Below are positions 1-13,000 of a DNA stretch of 64,000 nucleotides, piece by piece (positions within the stretch are counted from its first letter, which is position 1; each line of letters begins with the position of its first letter). The translations under genes were made by a program, and so were the position numbers. The stretch is taken from positions 62,001 through 126,000 of the forward strand of contig ML133444.1 in NCBI GenBank assembly GCA_003864495.1, in the 5' to 3' direction. This DNA is from Nemopilema nomurai. Its lineage: Eukaryota; Cnidaria; Scyphozoa; Rhizostomeae; Rhizostomatidae. The notes beneath the pieces are model-generated. The model was given only the letters and a program-made list of their open reading frames with translations, searched no databases and had not been told where the DNA came from.

Positions 1-203
1 ACGATAATTAAGCAGCAACAGCACGTTTTCCGGATGCGACGATTGGAAACCAGTGAAGAAAATGTTATCGAAAGGCGTTCATCGCTCTACTTCACTGGAT
101 TACAGGAAGACAAGGAACTTCGGCGCAATGCGTTGGCGAATGGAACGAAATGCTCACAGCAGGGGGGCAAGATCAGGTTGTGTCTTTGAAAAGAAGTTTA
201 AAG

Positions 204-219
204 GGGGGGGGGGGGGGGT
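204..219. repeat. poly(G) tract
   Basis: An uninterrupted run of about 16 G residues in non-coding DNA. Similar shorter G runs lie near 951-959 and 34626-34637. Such tracts are prone to length error in sequencing, so the exact length is unreliable. Confidence 0.8.
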
Positions 220-1064
220 TGCAATTTATGAAAATTAATAATAATGATGATAATGATAAATGAATTCAAAAAGAATTCAAAGTGGTAAAAGATTTTGGTT
301 TACCCAGGTTTTGTTTCAAAAACAAAAATGATGCCAAGCCATGTTGGAATGCTTCGAAATAAAATACAATTTATGTTGTTGATTCATAGCAGGATAATCG
401 CACATTTTGATGAAAAGTTGCAAGGATTTCCAAAATACCTTGATTACCCAGTGAATGAATAACGAATTTGACTGATTTGAAATGATGATGAAGTTTAGAA
501 ACAAGAAGGGCATCTTGATCATGTTCCCTAGCAGATTCAAATCAATATCAGTTTCAAACCGATAGTTAAATCTAAGGCTAAAGTCAAAAATGTGAATAAA
601 GACAAAAAAATTTTTAGACGAGTAATGAAAAAAATAATAACAATAACTATAATAATAATGGCGATGAAGACCAGATATAATTGTACATGACGGCGAAGAG
701 GGGAATGTTTCAAAGTTAAGTCTAAGGCTAAAGTCACAAATAAATACAAACCATGTTTATGCGAATTATAATAAAAAATAATTATAAGAATAATAATACT
801 AATAATAATAATGATAATAAGGAAAAATGATGGCGAAAGGGGAGAATGTCTATAATAGCTATTGCAATACCTGAATACAAGAATATTGCAGATAAGGAAG
901 TTGAAAATAACGAAATATGCTGAACTAAAAGTAGAAGCTCTAAGAATGGGGGGGGGGGGTACTCAGCAGCAAAGTTAAAGTTGTACCCATTGTTATTGGA
1001 GCATTAGGATCAATCCCGAAGAAGCTGACTTTCCGGGGCAACTGGAGCATCTATACAGACATTC

Positions 1065-1424
1065 GAGTACACGCTTTTTATAAGGAACCTACCTCAAGGC
1101 CTTGTTCCAAAAGTTCCTTATTCGTAGACCTCAAATCATCAGATTTTAGTACCAAAAGTTCTATAACTTTTGCTGCACATCAATAAGCCTTAGAACTTAA
1201 TAGAGAAAGGGGCGAGACAGCATATAGCAAACAATCTATGCGAATATTGGCTGCAAATGAATGGAACCAGATTTTTAGTTCTTTATGCTTGTAGTTATAA
1301 CAACTTTTTCGAATCGAAAAGTTCCGTAGGGGTTTCGTTTTTAGTAATATAAGTTCTTTAGATATTTTTGCCTTCTACATGTAGGTTCCTTATAAAGTGG
1401 TTTCTTAAAAAAAGCGTGTACTCC
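1065..1424. mobile_element. foldback / MITE-like element
   Basis: The left arm (about 1065-1093) reads GAGTACACGC, a T run, then ATAAGGAACCTAC. The right arm (about 1380-1424) is its reverse complement, GTAGGTTCCTTATAAA, then a 10-bp insertion and AAAGCGTGTACTC. The arms enclose about 290 bp with no coding capacity. This is the architecture of a small non-autonomous inverted-repeat element. No clear target-site duplication was seen, so the exact ends and the superfamily are unknown. Confidence 0.6.
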
Positions 1425-4400
1425 AAAAATCTGCCCTCCTTTAAATAGCGCATATTCTTAGAAAAGTACTTTCTGTTTCAGGCCTTTTGTTAAGGCTTGA
1501 CAGCTTGGCTATAGAAGAACCAGTATTTAAGAACAACACTGTGTAAACAAAAAATAATTATTATGATAATAATAAAAAAAATTGTACGTGATTACATACT
1601 TGATATGTCTCCTGTTTGAAACTGGCTTCCTTGATTATTCTTTATGCAAGTGTCCCTTCAGACTAGGCCCACTGCTATTCTTTAGAAAGGAAGATTTCAC
1701 AATAGCTTTGCAAGGGTCACGGTGGCTTGCTTGTGAATACAAACAAACGCAGAAAACAAAACTCTAGATACGCTGGATGATTAAAGACAAATGACATTGG
1801 TTGGTCATTTGCACGCTGCTAGGGGATTCTATTGTCTTTAGTAAAGGGATTGTTTTCAGTAAACAATGATTAAACATTTTCATTTATGGAAACCAGGAAA
1901 AAATTCCACATGGTTGGGGACGAAAGGCTTAAGAACTCTTGAGACGTAAATAGATCCGAAGGTTTTTTCGGTTTCCCAGCCTCTAAATGCTGTCTAAGAA
2001 ATTGAAGGGACGATGAGAAAGCCAATTCCTTTTTTTTTGTGGTGACTTACCCTATATTTCTAACTGTTCCTGCCTGTGGGTTGCCTGGGTTGCCTATATA
2101 TCTTTTGAAGATATTTAATATAAGTTTTTACCGATACTTTTATTCCATTATTCCATTAGAATAAACAATGATGAGGAAATTAAGTTTGAAGAATTACTAC
2201 AGTAACAAAAAGTCTTTAAAATAAAGACTTAGGACATTTGACTAGGCACCTGTTTGCACTGTAATAGATGCATTTTATAAATTTCACTTTATTACCCATC
2301 ACTCTTACCATCATTATGAGTATCATGATAATAACAATTATCATAATGAAATTTGTTACTTAAATTTTATTATCCATATTATTGTAATTAAAACTATTAT
2401 TTTCTACATAACTGACCACTCCCTACCACACTTCAATCAGATTTGGATGTGACCTACAGAGCAAGCTTTCTAAAACAATTCTCAATTTCATAGTCAGTTA
2501 CCAAAACAACACTCTTCCTCCAGGCAAAAATAGGTCAAATGGAAGTTAAGCCAGACTTAAGCCAGACCACCGTTTCTAGAGCAAGGTTATCATATCTTGC
2601 TACTTACCTTGAATCAATTAATGACTCTCCTCTCTTTGCAGATTTGCCTAGCTTTCCTCCACCTTCGACTACAATTGGCGAAAAAAAGGGCCCTGACCTG
2701 CCCCTAAAAACGAGCAAAGGCAGCATATTCATCTTAGAATCAACCATAGGCTTTTGAAATCAACATTGACATTACGTTTGTTAGAAAAAATGATAAATAG
2801 GGCCCCCAATCGTGATTCAGTTTCTCGCAACCTCGAAGATCGGCACCATGAAACATTTGTACACTCCTCAATTTTACTCTCATAACCGTTTCAAATCAGT
2901 CAGATTTTTCAATTCTTGGCTGTCTTTTACTATAGCCTTATTACATCAAAGCTAGGCAAATTAAAACTGCCTCTATAATTTCTCCATATGCACTGTGCAG
3001 TTGGCAACTTGATTGGGGAGAGAGCGCTCAGGATAATAAAGCCAATCATAGTGACATGCTACTAGATATTTAAGTTGCCAGTTGCCTTAAGAGTAGAAGT
3101 TCTTGAATATTCAATAGATAATGACGAAAGCATCGAGAAAGAATATTCGTTATTCATATCATCGCTGTGGGAACATCTTCTTTTGCAATCCTCTCGCAGT
3201 TGATAAATTGACTTTAGAGATTTCCCTGTTATGGGAACCGTATCATGCCAATTGCTGTACTCGCATACCGGTCTCTTTAAATTTGGAACGTGCTCTACCC
3301 CCGCCTTAAAAATTTTTAAGGATTCACCTGTTTACCCAAAAAATTTCGATTCCTTTTAAAAAACATGTCGGGAAAAACTGCATGCGAATTTCTTCTTCCT
3401 GGGTGGCGCCCGCTTCTGTTTACTTGAACCTTGTCCTATTTGTCTTGCGTTAGGAAATAAATTTTGTTCAAATAATAAAATATTGTCCTTCTGCAAACCG
3501 GATTGTCGGCAGAAAAGCGACCGAATTCAAGTTTGTCCCGACTCCAGGTTTTTTCTTTGTTCAGTTTTCCAGCATAGCTCATGGTCAAATCGTTCTTATC
3601 GGAATTTAATGGACTCCCTTTTGCTTCCCTGATATACACTGAGGTGGGTACAAATACAATATTGCAGTTGATTTCAGAAGCAGGCTAGTTCCTTTGCAGT
3701 TTGTGCCTCAAAGGTATTTCGATACGCAAAGGCTTTTAAAATAGAGGACGAAATAAATAAATGAATGAATAGAAAAAGATTCAGACACCTAAAGCGACAT
3801 GCAATATTAAATATTATTCGATAATACACATGTTTCAAAATTCTAAGCACATGGTGTTGTGTTTGACCCAGCATTACCCAGATTGACGCAAATCCAACCC
3901 GCACGCAGCTGTTCGAAGCAACATGCTGTGCCAAGAAAATAAATTTCCTAGTCCAAACTTCCCAATATCCGGGAAAAGTGATTACTTTAAATAATCAGTG
4001 AGTACACCATGTTCATTTCCATCAATTTGCATGAGAACCAAAGCAGAAGTCAAGAGTGTGTAACAGAGTTTCCATTGTTTGCCTATACGTTCTACTGAAA
4101 GCCGAAATAGCCATGCACAGCACTTCATTTCCAGATCACTTGGAGGCCAAACCAAAACGTTATTAATTTAGAACGTCCATCCATCAGTGTGTGATACTTG
4201 AAAATATGTTGCTAATACTGCTTCCATAGGTGTTTTGGCGGCAGGGTCAAGACTTACCTTGCGCCAAAAACCAGGATGAAGAAGGAAAGCACGCAAGAAG
4301 AACTTACATCGTTATAAAGTACGCCGTATAATATAGAATTCATAGTTTGAAAAAGCTAAAAGCCTGTAATTAAAACACGATAAATTTTTGAATGAGGGAA

Positions 4401-4536
4401 TCTATGTTTTTTTGGAATCTTGCTTGGAGTCCCCTCTATGCCTATCACCACCACAACAATTTGAAGTAGCTCATCTTTTACAGGGGCAGTCGCTTGCACC
4501 TTTCTACATTCTGCTTACAAGATACACTTTTCATCT

Positions 4537-4596
4537 GTCTGAGCTGAAGTCAAATTTTAAATGTTGTAAAATTCTTGAAAGGAGGAACATGATAAT
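4537..4596 (+). repeat. 60-bp direct repeat, copy 1
   Basis: Nearly identical to 4741-4800: both begin GTCTGAGCTGAAGTCAAATT and share a TTGTAAAATTCTTGAAAGGA segment. The copies are 204 bp apart. The match looks like a local duplication in non-coding DNA. Confidence 0.8.
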
Positions 4597-4740
4597 TATC
4601 CGACAAAAACAGGAGAGGTAACATTTTATTTTAGCATTGAAGACCCTTATTTGTATTTGTAAGCTTTCGCTAAGCTGTCTATACACTTCTAGCTAAAATA
4701 ACAACCTTCAATCTAGAAGCAACTGAATGTACGTTGTCAA

Positions 4741-4800
4741 GTCTGAGCTGAAGTCAAATTTTAAAGGTTGTAAAATTCTTGAAAGGAGGATGGTGATAAT
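4741..4800 (+). repeat. 60-bp direct repeat, copy 2
   Basis: Second copy of the 4537-4596 sequence in the same orientation, differing by a few substitutions near its right end. Confidence 0.8.
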
Positions 4801-5867
4801 AGGCCATCTACTTGAACTTGTTGACATTTAAGCAAAGAAAGCTCGTTGAGTACGAACAGCTTGTAGACGATTGTTTTGACTTTGCGCTGACTAACCAAGC
4901 CTACGTGATTAGAAAGAGAAAGATAATAATTGATGGAATGATAATATCTATAGCTATAAAATAGAATCCACGATACTGAACAAAGACCCAAAGCTGTCTT
5001 TCATTAGCAGAGGTACCTTGCCCACTTTAAGTTATATTTTCCGAAAATTAAACTTGTTCCTTAAGGCAACTCCAGTTAATTATTGCTTTTAGAAATTATT
5101 GCGTTTGCTTTGAAAATCTCTTTATCCCATTTCAATTAAAACAAGGGGTACCTCTTTCAACTTCAAGCAGGTTTATTCAATGGTGATTCTGCAAGTGTAA
5201 GCAAGAGTCGACAAAATTATACTTTTCTGACAATCCGATTAATGTTTTATGCTAACTAGTGAATTGTGTTTATAGGGCTTTGAAAGATTGCAGAGCTATG
5301 AATATTCAGAGCTTACTTCGATTTTGATATGACAGTTGTTTTCAAAACCAACAACAGGTATCAAAAGTATGCAATTCAACCCACAAGAAACCTTCAAGCT
5401 TTCATGAGCCGTAGACAATTTCAAAACCTAAGTCCATTTTAGAAATCATTAGTGTATACTAAATTTGTTAAAGTGAAGATCACGCCTTTGGATTCTATGT
5501 GATTAGCAAGAAGACATTCAAATGGAATCTGAGCAAGAAATTATACAAAAGCTAGACAAAAATTATGGCTTTTAAAAAAAATTATTAAAAAAGATTAGGG
5601 ATCAAAACCACATAATAAGAATATATTCTAATTTTGATTCTGTGTCAAAACTGACTGTCTCTTTTGGCTGGGCCAAAGTGATTGCTAAAACACTTTTTGA
5701 TCATCAAGTATTATGCAGAAATGTTTCTATATAATAGGATAGAAGAGTCTGAGAAGAACATTGTGCCAGCTAAGAGTACAATAATACAACACAAACGAAG
5801 CTCTTAACTTTAGAGGGTCCTAGCAAAATTTTGTTAAGCCTATACAAAGTGCCATTGATGCATTGCA

Positions 5868-5952
5868 TAGCATGACACGAAATATTCTTGAATATTTAGG
5901 GGACCCCATGACTTTTGGGCCCAAGGCCCCTGTAGTTGTAGATGACCCGCCA
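5868..5952 (+). repeat. dispersed repeat with GGGCCCAA core, copy 1
   Basis: Shares a TAGCATGACA start, an AATATT segment, GGGACCCCA and GGGCCCAARGCCCC blocks in the same order with 60808-60895. The two copies are about 55 kb apart and divergent, which suggests an old dispersed element rather than a local duplication. Class unknown. Confidence 0.6.
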
Positions 5953-6309
5953 TTATGGAAAGCACAAGAATTCAAAGTTGCTGCAGTTGTGGTTTGTTTA
6001 TGCCCACAGTTTTAGCAAGAAGAAAAACTGATATCCTTGGATTGAAGTCATCCAAAGACCACGTGAAAGCCAATCTGTAATATTAACTTTCAGTTGATTA
6101 GCCTAAGAATAGATAAAAGCAGAGAGTTTGAAAATCCACACACGTTATATCTTTTCGTGGCTTGCATTCATGTTGACCTAAAGCTGTGGGTTCTATGCAA
6201 TTACTTTCGAGCAAAGAAGACGCGGTGCTATATTGGAGGAAAAATCGGACCTGTGGTATTAAAAGAAAGCTCAAATTTACGGAAGACTAAACTAAGAAAG
6301 TTCGCAAGA

Positions 6310-8715
6310 ATGGCTATACACTTTGAACTTCATTATACCAAGAGCCAAATGGTTGCAATGGTTTGTTTTGCCTCGATGTTTCTAATGATCGGTTACAGTA
6401 TTAACGACTGTGAAAAGCCAGACTATCGTGAATCACGGAGAATCACTTCAAAAATTGCTTCCTATCACCTTGGAGAGGTATCTTCTACCCATTTTACGTA
6501 AATAATTATTTTTGTATAAATAAAAACAAATCGACTTCTGCAACCTTAATTTCAAATTTAAGGGGTAACTGAAAGTATGGTATTTTGTTTAAAAGCGAAA
6601 GGGGAAACTTTACAGCTAGTGTTAATCATAGTAACTCAAGTTCAATCCTATACACACATAGCAGCCAGTTTCAAATTGTCGCTGATTTTTTTGGGTCAAG
6701 TAACTGCAAGACAAAGAAATTGAATATAGATTACTTTACTGTTTTTACTACAGAAGATGAAAAGATTTTGCTGTTGAATAGAGGGTCTTTTTTGTCAATG
6801 GGCAGATATTTTTTAAACAAAGATTAGAGGCCATTTGCTGGAAGTTATAGAAAGACAGCTCTGACTTGGAGATCAATATTGTGATTGCCTACCTCTGCTT
6901 CTCAGAAAATTTAAATGAGAATACCATTTGTTCTGGTCAACACTGTAAAGCCCAGATAACATGCAATTCTTTATATTTTAAGCTGTCAGTTTAAAGATCT
7001 ATAAAAGTGCTTCAAGTATGACTGATTTTAATTAAAAAATATTAACAAAATTTTCAAAGAAATGTTGCATTTAAAATCTGGGCATTTACCAACCTGGGTT
7101 TGATAACTACATTGTAACATATCTAATGAAGGTCATAATATTTCAGTATCATTTGATTTCATCAAGTTTTTTTCTTTGAAGGTAAATTACACTTTGGTTA
7201 TGCCATAAAGTGAGGAAGGCCTTTGATATGTTTTTTGGTTTATAAACTGTTTGCAATGACAACCATTTTCGAATTCAAATAAATGAATTTCAGAGATCCT
7301 TGCTTATCTACACATAAACATAGCACTTTCTAGCCTTTTTAACCATTCAAAATAGTCAATTTGTGCTGAAAGCTAAGTTCATAAAGAAAATACTTGTTCA
7401 GTAGTTATTAAGAAAAAAAAACATCCATCTTTTTCCACATATTCATCAAATCTTACCTTTAGTGTAATTTCATTGTCTTTTGCAGATACGTGTAGACAAG
7501 CCATTTGCATATTACATATTGACAGAGAAATGTCTCTCTCCAAATCTCTTAGACACCATTGCACTGGGTGACAAAGCAAGGTGCGATGTTTATGTAAATT
7601 CTTACGAAGAGGTATGTGATGCTAAAAACACACCAGAACATATAAAATATATTTACAAGTCCAAGACAACATGGGCCTCAGGAAGAAATTTGTTATACAA
7701 ACATGTAAAAGATTCTGGCAAGCAGTATTTTTATCACATATTTATGGATGATGATGTGGTTCCTGTTTATACTGAACATATAGTGGAGTTTGGAAAGAAA
7801 TTTAATCACAGAGAAGGAGATGCCACATTGTTTCAAGATTATATCCAGTCAGAAAAGGGCCTGAAAGATGCCATAGACTTGCAAAAAGATGGTAAAACTG
7901 CTTGGAGACAGTTTGAGGATGATCTCCTAATAAATAGCCCAGCATTTGCAGTTACAAATTTGATTCGTTTGCCGGATGGATTTGAGTCCCGTCTTCGGAT
8001 GCACAAACATTGGGAGGAAGTCTGCTCAAAGGAGAGAGAAATGCCACCTACTGTTACAACATTTTATTTTGATGAGCTGTTCATTGCATTCCACAGGGAG
8101 GCTTTGCCACTGCTGTTACCTTACACAACAATGTTTGACAACATTAGTTGGCATTTGGCAGGTATGTTACTGTGTTTCACATCAGACACACCTTTTCAAA
8201 GTTTTTTGTGTTTAGTGCTTTAAGACCATAAATGTGAAAAATTTATCATAGTATATCAAAGACGGGAAATTTTAACTAATAACACAATCTTTAATGAAAA
8301 TTTTACAATAGTCATAACTTTATGAAAATATCAAACCGAATATGTTGATTAAAATTGTGAATCAGTTATTGATATCCATTTCATATGCTTATTCATATTG
8401 ATTTACTTTCTGCTTTCAGGTGTGGTCAACGTTTTCAGAGCAAGAGCCCTTTTGTACAAACAAGGAATGGCCGATTACAAAATTTCTGTTGTCAACCACA
8501 AACATAGATTTTATCCTCGTGGAAAAATACCACGTGATCTAATAAAGCAGTACCTGCAGAAAGATGGCAAAGACATTGAAGGCCTAATCGATGAGAGAGA
8601 CTTGGACTACAACAAGTTTAGCAGCTGGGAGCAGTGGGAGGAGGTTTTTATGCATACCAAAGATATCTGCACCGAGCAAATCAAGTTCCCCTTGTGGCGT
8701 CATTACAGGCAGTAA
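6310..8715 (+). CDS. type II membrane glycosyltransferase-like protein
   Basis: Three exons, 6310-6477, 7486-8161 and 8420-8715, join in frame through GT-AG introns to give 379 residues. ATG 6310 is the first in-frame methionine of an open upstream frame. A short cytoplasmic N-terminus is followed by one hydrophobic segment (about residues 14-31, MVAMVCFASMFLMIG), so a signal-anchor, Golgi-type topology is likely. The lumenal part begins with FAYYILTEK and carries FMDDDV around residue 145, which looks like the DxD metal/nucleotide-sugar site of GT-A glycosyltransferases. A second acidic aromatic stretch (FYFDELF) and a His/Arg-rich C-terminal stretch (NHKHRFYPRGK) follow. I do not recognise the exact family, so the donor and acceptor are unknown. 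Glycosyltransferase activity is inferred from topology plus the DDD motif. A possible AATAAA lies at 9605. Confidence 0.7.
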
Positions 8716-8832
8716 AGGCTTTTGAGTTTTCAAACTTCTTCCTTTGACAAAACCGTGGTATGCAATAGGTGAACATTTTTTTGTGGTACAAAACTTCACG
8801 ATTGAGAGAACATGATTTCAGGATAGTTTAGA

Positions 8833-8905
8833 GCTCTTTCGTCCTTATAGTATGCAAACGTCGAAAAATGACTAAAAGCTGACGAAAAAGTAATTAAATG
8901 TGCTA
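8833..8905 (+). repeat. AGTATGCAAACG dispersed repeat, copy 1
   Basis: Contains TTCGTCC, AGTATGCAAACGTCG, then CTGACGAAAAAGTAATTAAA. The same order of blocks is found at about 24885-24975 and, on the opposite strand, near 32690-32830 and 35120-35300. Confidence 0.55.
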
Positions 8906-10015
8906 AAGTCATGTTTCCGCTATTTCTAACAATCGTGGTAGACTATAAAAGAACCTGGATTCATTATTTTGAGAATGACCAGTGTTGGCTTGCAGTACTT
9001 TCATTAAATGATCCGTGATTAACTGATTAGCATAGTTAGAAGTGACAGGTTAAGGAAATATTAGTAATCAATAGAGGTTCAGTGATCATGATTAAATGAT
9101 AATGATTGAGTGATGATTTGATACGTTTTAAAATGAAATTAATTAAATGGGTAGGAGCGAGACGTTTTTGCCAGCCATCATTTTTAAAAGGTGAAAAATG
9201 TGAGACGAGTGTTGGACAAAAAGTGCTTTAAGTATCAAAAATTATTTTTCGCTGCTTTTTCGATTTTAAAGTTTTGTACGACGAAACTTTGTCGTCATTT
9301 GATATATGTGAAACTTTGTTTGGTTTTGACCTTTTTTACACATTACAGTTCAGAAGATTCCCATCAAGAATATCCAATCGATTATATCTATCTCATGGAA
9401 GTAAAAAAGATAGACCTTTTAAGTCGGACCTTTCTGTCGGACCATTGTATTATAATCGTCAAAACTTGCTTCGTTTTATCATCTGTCATTATAGACTATA
9501 GTTTTTGCGAACATTGACAGAAACTTTTTTTCCTTTAAAAGTTGTGTATTTTAACCTTCTTAGTTACTTTCATGGCTATTTTTTAATATTCAAGCTTTTT
9601 CGTAAATAAATCAAATTGTCTGAAGGCAAAATAAGAGTAGATGTAAATGCCATTATCTATCAATTACAATCAATTACACCTATTATCAATATATCAAGTT
9701 TTTATTCTCTCGCTGTTGCACAAAACATAGTCTTGATTAATTTGAACCTATTATTCGTAACTTAATTCTCAATCTAAGAAAGGAGAGATAAACTGATTTC
9801 TTCTTAACAGCTAGAATTATACGTAATCTTAGCTCGACCTAATAAAAGTAGATTACCAAGTTTCTACTTTTCGTTTTAATAGTTCAAGTTTTTGAAAGCC
9901 GCGTACATTGATATCGAACATAATTTTCTCTAATTATCCTATAGTTTGAACACAAGGCAAGAATGGGTGACTTCTATTTTTTCACATGGTCGTGGGACAA
10001 TTTATTCAGGGCTTA

Positions 10016-10079
10016 AGTATGGCAACAACACGAGCCAGTTATTGTCATGGCAACACGAGCAAGCCATTGTCACGGCAAC
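10016..10079 (+). repeat. three tandem ATGGCAAC (X-box-like) sites
   Basis: A roughly 25-28 bp unit repeats three times, each carrying a GGCAAC half-site. Two copies read ATTGTCATGGCAAC (10041-10054) and ATTGTCACGGCAAC (10066-10079). The canonical RFX X-box palindrome is GTTGCCATGGCAAC, so these match at 12 and 11 of 14 positions. Whether the array binds RFX or is a chance microsatellite cannot be told from sequence alone. Confidence 0.55.
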
Positions 10080-13000
10080 ATGAACCAGCCAGTAGAGCAC
10101 TGAGATGCAGGCAGCTGGAGAGATAGCTTATGAGATTATAATTTCCTACTTGAAGGCTTCGAAAAACGAGTTTATTGTTACGAATATCTTGTAATCGCTT
10201 ATTGGAATAACAAGCAAACTGATTGAAATAACTAGTAAAATACTGTCCAATTTCAACATTTTTCTTCTTTCTATGGGTGAGTGCTTTAGCAAACACTGTC
10301 TTAAGTGATTTGTAATAGAAGTGAAGTGATAGTATAATTCGTTGTTTGGGATTGGGAGGAGAGGAAATAGGACATAGCAAATTCCAATGTTTCTAAGTAA
10401 TGCCCATCCTGTGTTATTCTAGATTTCAAATTTATCACAGTATAATACAGACCCTTCCCTATCAGTTAGAAAGGTAGAGCATGAAAAATGTCCCCAACAA
10501 GTTATTGGAAACTTACAAGCCCTTTCTCCCCCTGCTCCTAGTAGTTATGAATTTTATCGCACCTATCTGTACCAGTCGCAGGAAGACTGCCTAAAAGTAT
10601 CCCCAAAATGGTATTTGTTCAGTTAACTTTTGGCATAGTTGCACGAGACCGAAATGTATATAAGCAACCATTTGTGCTTGCTTCAACTTAAGCGAGGGTG
10701 TAGGTACGACAAACTCTTGATTAAATAAGAGTGACAATGCTGACTATTGGGAAAAAATAAACAGACAAAACTGTACTTCTCAAAAGATAACATTATCTAT
10801 AAAAGAACTGATAAGAGCAATCGAAACCACGCGACTGAATAGCAAGAAAGATTCTCTTCTCTCAACTTTGGTCAAGCAGGTCATAATATTTTGCAAAGGG
10901 AGAGGCTTCCTTACTTCCTTAGAAGCAGGTTCCGGATAGCAAATATCTAGGTTTAGCAACAAAAACCACACTGATTATTAGCATAAAAAATATTTCAACC
11001 AATCTGGAAAATTATTAATGTTATTACACGGTATATAGAAATTTAAATTTGCATTGAAATGAGGTATCTTGTCATAATTAAAAATCTCAGCGTTGAATAG
11101 ATTATTTGAGATATATTTGTCGATAAAAATCATAGCCTGCTATGTTTCCATTATACTTCAATGTCAAGCTTTCTTTTTTCAGAGAGTAGAAAATATTCAA
11201 AAATTATGAAAATTCAAATATACTATATCATAAGATGTTCTCCATATGAAAATCAAGAGAGGAGCGTAAATTTTCAATGATGAAATCAAACAATAGTCGA
11301 TAAAATTGCAAAGGCCCCCAACTGGCCTGCAGTATCTTCAGCCACAACTTTGATTTGAATCGGGACATGTTTAATTGACAGTGAAAAACATTCTTGCGAT
11401 GGGGATCATCCAACAGACTATAGCTTAATATTGTTGAACGAAAATTGCTAAAGATTTATATATATTGACAATACTCGTTCAGCAGTTAAAAGTTATACTA
11501 TATTCTATGATCGTTTCAACTTTGAGAATCCCTGTGCAAAATAGAACTGAACTAGTGGTAGGCTGCTATGGAAATTTTGGCTTGGGAAATGTCGAGTTTT
11601 GAACAACACGTTAAAGTAAAGGGTCTGGCATACAAGAATATTTAGCCAGTTATAGTACGTTGAAAGAAACTTTGCCTACAAACTCCTTTTCTTTTAAACT
11701 GTTATAGATAACTTCTACAAGAAAGAATAATTCTGTGCATGATAGAATTTTTTTCAAGAACAAACCTAATGAGACAACAAAAGCAGGGCACTACAGTAAC
11801 AAAAAGGAAAGCTTATACGATGGGAAGCCCTTCCGATAAGGATGCATGAATGAAGAAAACGGGTGCACAATCTTAGCAAAGATAGGAGCGAGAATCATAA
11901 CCGCAGAATGCTCCGATCTTCACGACTCAGTAGAACCTTGGATAACCCTTAATTTCAATCAGGTGCCGACTATCATAAGCTTTCTTTCAAAAACTTAAAG
12001 AATAAAAACAGAAGTTGCAGAATTAAATTAGATAGAAGGAAAATAATTGTCTTTGTTTTAGTGAATACTTTTATATCATACCTCGAAATACTGGATTTGC
12101 AGAAGCCCTGCTCAAAATGAAACCTCACACTTCGCATTCCCGCGTCTCTTTCATGCTAAAGAGTAGAACAATTAAATATTAAAGTTCTCCGTTGATTCTT
12201 TGTTGAATAAGGTGATAATCTTCTCACATGTGAAATCATTTTAGCTAAAAGCAATTCGATGAGCACTGCGGGTCACGTGATAATGCCCATGTTTAGGAGA
12301 TCCAAAAGCGGCAAGTCTGTGATACGTGAAACAGCTTGTGTCATTACGATTGTAACACAGAGCAAAATATTATAAATACTTTTAAAGTTTTATTCTTCTA
12401 ATCCTACAAATCTATTGCGAACAGATATAGAATCGTCGTCTCTATTACAATACATACAAAACAGTGACATTATTCCATTCTTCTTCTTATTCATAGAAAC
12501 CTATTGCAGCCATCTTCGTACTTGCTTATCAATATTGCAATTAATTGCAAATTGATAGACAAATTTATTGTAAACCAACCTGTTTCCATTTTAAATTGCG
12601 TACCAAGGCGTAATTGCTAGCAGGCTAGGCCCAAACCATTAAGCTTGATTAACGGCTTTGAGAAAAACATTTTATTCCCTGATCCGGGCAATTTTTATCT
12701 TCACATTTGGCAAAAATGGATCAAAGAATTTGAATCTTCATGTTCGAATTAGTCTGTGCTGAACATTTGTAAGTGTTTTGGGCCATCAGGCTGCAAATTA
12801 GCCCATTTTCAAAATTTAGAATTCCTATACATTTCAATGGAATTTGCTGCAGTGAAATTGGTCAAATCTTACGACCGAAAGGTCCTAACACCATGATTTT
12901 TTCAGTTTGAAATGAATGATATTTTTTTCCAGCTCATTTAAAGACGAAGATTTCCATTTTGAAGTATATTTTTGAGAAATAGCTGTAGATAGCGAGTGAA

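Larger units (their letters stand above)
1..6309. other. gene-poor left flank
   Basis: No exon or conserved protein segment was found on either strand. Short open frames occur (for example 2539-2757 plus) but show no recognisable domain, no supporting splice pattern and no codon bias. What it does hold is a G tract, a foldback element (1065-1424), a 60-bp direct repeat near 4.5-4.8 kb and one copy of a dispersed GGGCCC-containing repeat near 5.9 kb. It may contain promoter or 5' untranslated sequence of the gene beginning at 6310. Confidence 0.5.
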
